15,902 bases of DNA. Origin: an uncultured Bacteroides sp. Its GTDB lineage: Bacteria; Bacteroidota; Bacteroidia; Bacteroidales; Bacteroidaceae. The stretch lies in assembly GCA_902492205.1 (NCBI GenBank), contig CABUKU010000043.1:1-15902 (forward strand), given 5' to 3'. The position numbers and the translations under genes were made by a program. This document shows, piece after piece, positions 15,248 to 15,902 of the stretch (within the stretch, counting starts at the first letter, position 1; the number at the start of each line of letters is the position of its first letter). The notes beneath the pieces are model-generated. The model worked only from the letters and a program-made list of their open reading frames with translations, searched no databases and was not told the DNA's origin.

Positions 15248-15276
15248 CAGTGCAACGCTGTAACGTTTCAACGATG

Positions 15277-15284
15277 CAAATATA
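15277..15284 (-). promoter_or_regulatory. -7 box of a leftward promoter for the tail operon
   Basis: TATATTTG on the minus strand matches TAnnTTTG exactly. No TTTG is found at the -33 distance; that position falls in the operator-like array instead. A promoter dependent on an activator would fit. The leader to the first gene would be about 290 bases. Confidence 0.45.
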
Positions 15285-15285
15285 C

Positions 15286-15368
15286 TAGAACTTCTATATA
15301 ATATATAGTATTTCTAGTTAATTAATGTTATTTGATTAGATTTTCTATATTAACTATTAGAAATACTA
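15286..15368. promoter_or_regulatory. four-copy operator-like array TAGAAnTTCTA
   Basis: Four 11-base sites are seen: TAGAACTTCTA (15286-15296, perfect palindrome), TAGTATTTCTA (15306-15316), TAGATTTTCTA (15337-15347) and TAGAAATACTA (15358-15368). The last three differ from the perfect form by one or two bases. Start-to-start distances are 20, 31 and 21 bases, close to whole helical turns. This looks like a cooperative binding array for a phage regulator. Confidence 0.6.
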
Positions 15369-15887
15369 CATATAAAAAGAGACAAAACGACTGAGATAAG
15401 CGTTAATCTCAAAAGCTTTATCATAAATCAATATACACACAGGCATAGATAACAAGAAGTTTGTATTTAATGAAAAGCAGTTTTGAAAGGTCGAGTCTCC
15501 CCTATTCAGTCTTTATATCCAGACGATTATTTTATCAGGATTCATGTATATGCTAAAAACGGACAGTCTGGCATTCCTATAAAATCTCTTGTATACTGAT
15601 ATTATTAAGTGGTTTTATTTTATGAATTTTATATCTTATATTTTCGCACAAAAATATAAACATATATATTTGTTCCATAATTATATAAAAATAAACTTCA
15701 ATTTGATAAATAATTAATTATAAGTATTTTGTTGGTTTGCAGTTCTTGTTGTTCGTGAGAATAGAAAGAATCATTTATTACAACTCATTTAATTTAGTCC
15801 GAGAGGATAAAATTCGCATAATTAAATTGGTAATCCCCCTTTATCTAGGATCAATGAATAAACCTGAGGTGTAAATTTATAAATTGT

Positions 15888-15895
15888 TATCTTTG
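15888..15895 (+). promoter_or_regulatory. rightward -7 box near the window end
   Basis: TATCTTTG matches TAnnTTTG. No TTTG is seen at the -33 distance. It may belong to a gene beyond the right edge, reading away from the tail operon. Confidence 0.35.
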
Positions 15896-15902
15896 TCTCC
15901 CA

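Larger units (their letters stand above)
14979..15902. other. 924-base region without a complete gene
   Basis: No frame with a plausible start and useful length is seen on either strand. From left to right it contains a palindrome (15009-15022), a GC-rich coding-like block (15024-15191), face-to-face promoter-like boxes (15216-15284) and an operator-like array (15286-15368). Very AT-rich DNA follows, with a rightward promoter-like box near the end. There is no tRNA, IS end or obvious attachment site. Confidence 0.7.

Noticed and set aside
15485..15505. tRNA-like T-arm (GGTCGAGTCTCCCC)
   Set aside because: No acceptor, D or anticodon stems can be built around it on either strand.
15519..15570. 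inverted repeat CCAGAC ... GTCTGG
   Set aside because: Six-base arms about 40 bases apart in AT-rich DNA are expected by chance.
1..15902. element-wide stop codon reassignment to explain the tape measure TAA
   Set aside because: TAA, TAG and TGA all end well-supported genes here, including TAA at the fibre and tail tube genes.
1..15902. CRISPR array, insertion sequence or transposase
   Set aside because: No regularly spaced repeats, transposase motifs or terminal inverted repeats were seen.

Overview
The window looks like the tail-and-lysis half of a siphophage-type element from a Bacteroidales host (Bacteroides or a close relative). Three things support the host: promoter-like boxes of the Bacteroides form TAnnTTTG, starts that mostly lack a Shine-Dalgarno sequence, and a first gene resembling the DUF6291 family. 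All supported genes lie on the minus strand, so transcription runs from about 15.0 kb down to position 1. No gene for terminase, portal, protease or capsid is visible.

Region by region in the direction of transcription: 15902-14979 is a 924-base stretch without a complete gene. It holds face-to-face promoter-like sequences, a four-copy operator-like array (TAGAAnTTCTA) in helical phase, and a GC-rich block that reads like protein but has no start codon. 14978-14337 encodes a DUF6291-like protein with a basic GGRPRK motif. After two strong hairpins come a 50-residue protein and a 151-residue protein, both unknown. Next are the major tail tube protein (13542-12982) with a terminator-like hairpin, then a tail-assembly chaperone (12894-12481) with a textbook -1 frameshift signal giving a longer form that ends at 12287. 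The tape measure gene (12170-8610) follows and is split by one in-frame TAA. A distal-tail-like protein (8613-8200) overlaps its end. A 1484-residue hub-plus-fibre protein with a self-cleaving S74 chaperone ends the tail core (8118-3664).

The AT-rich downstream part carries two paralogous tail-tip or adhesin-like proteins (3655-2390 and 2149-1088). They share an N-terminal anchor sequence and diverge afterwards, and each has a perfect Shine-Dalgarno at a conserved internal ATG. Between them is a small gene broken at a run of eight G residues, which one extra G would restore. Two small unknown proteins and a short holin-like membrane protein, possibly truncated, complete the window.

Together the genes would build a non-contractile tail: tube protein, G/GT chaperones, tape measure, Dit-like ring, hub/fibre and adhesins. 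The missing head genes in front of the tail operon make a headless tail particle (tailocin) one hypothesis. The broken tape measure, the G-tract gene and the shortened last gene favour either a decaying prophage or a switchable one. The sequence alone does not decide between these.
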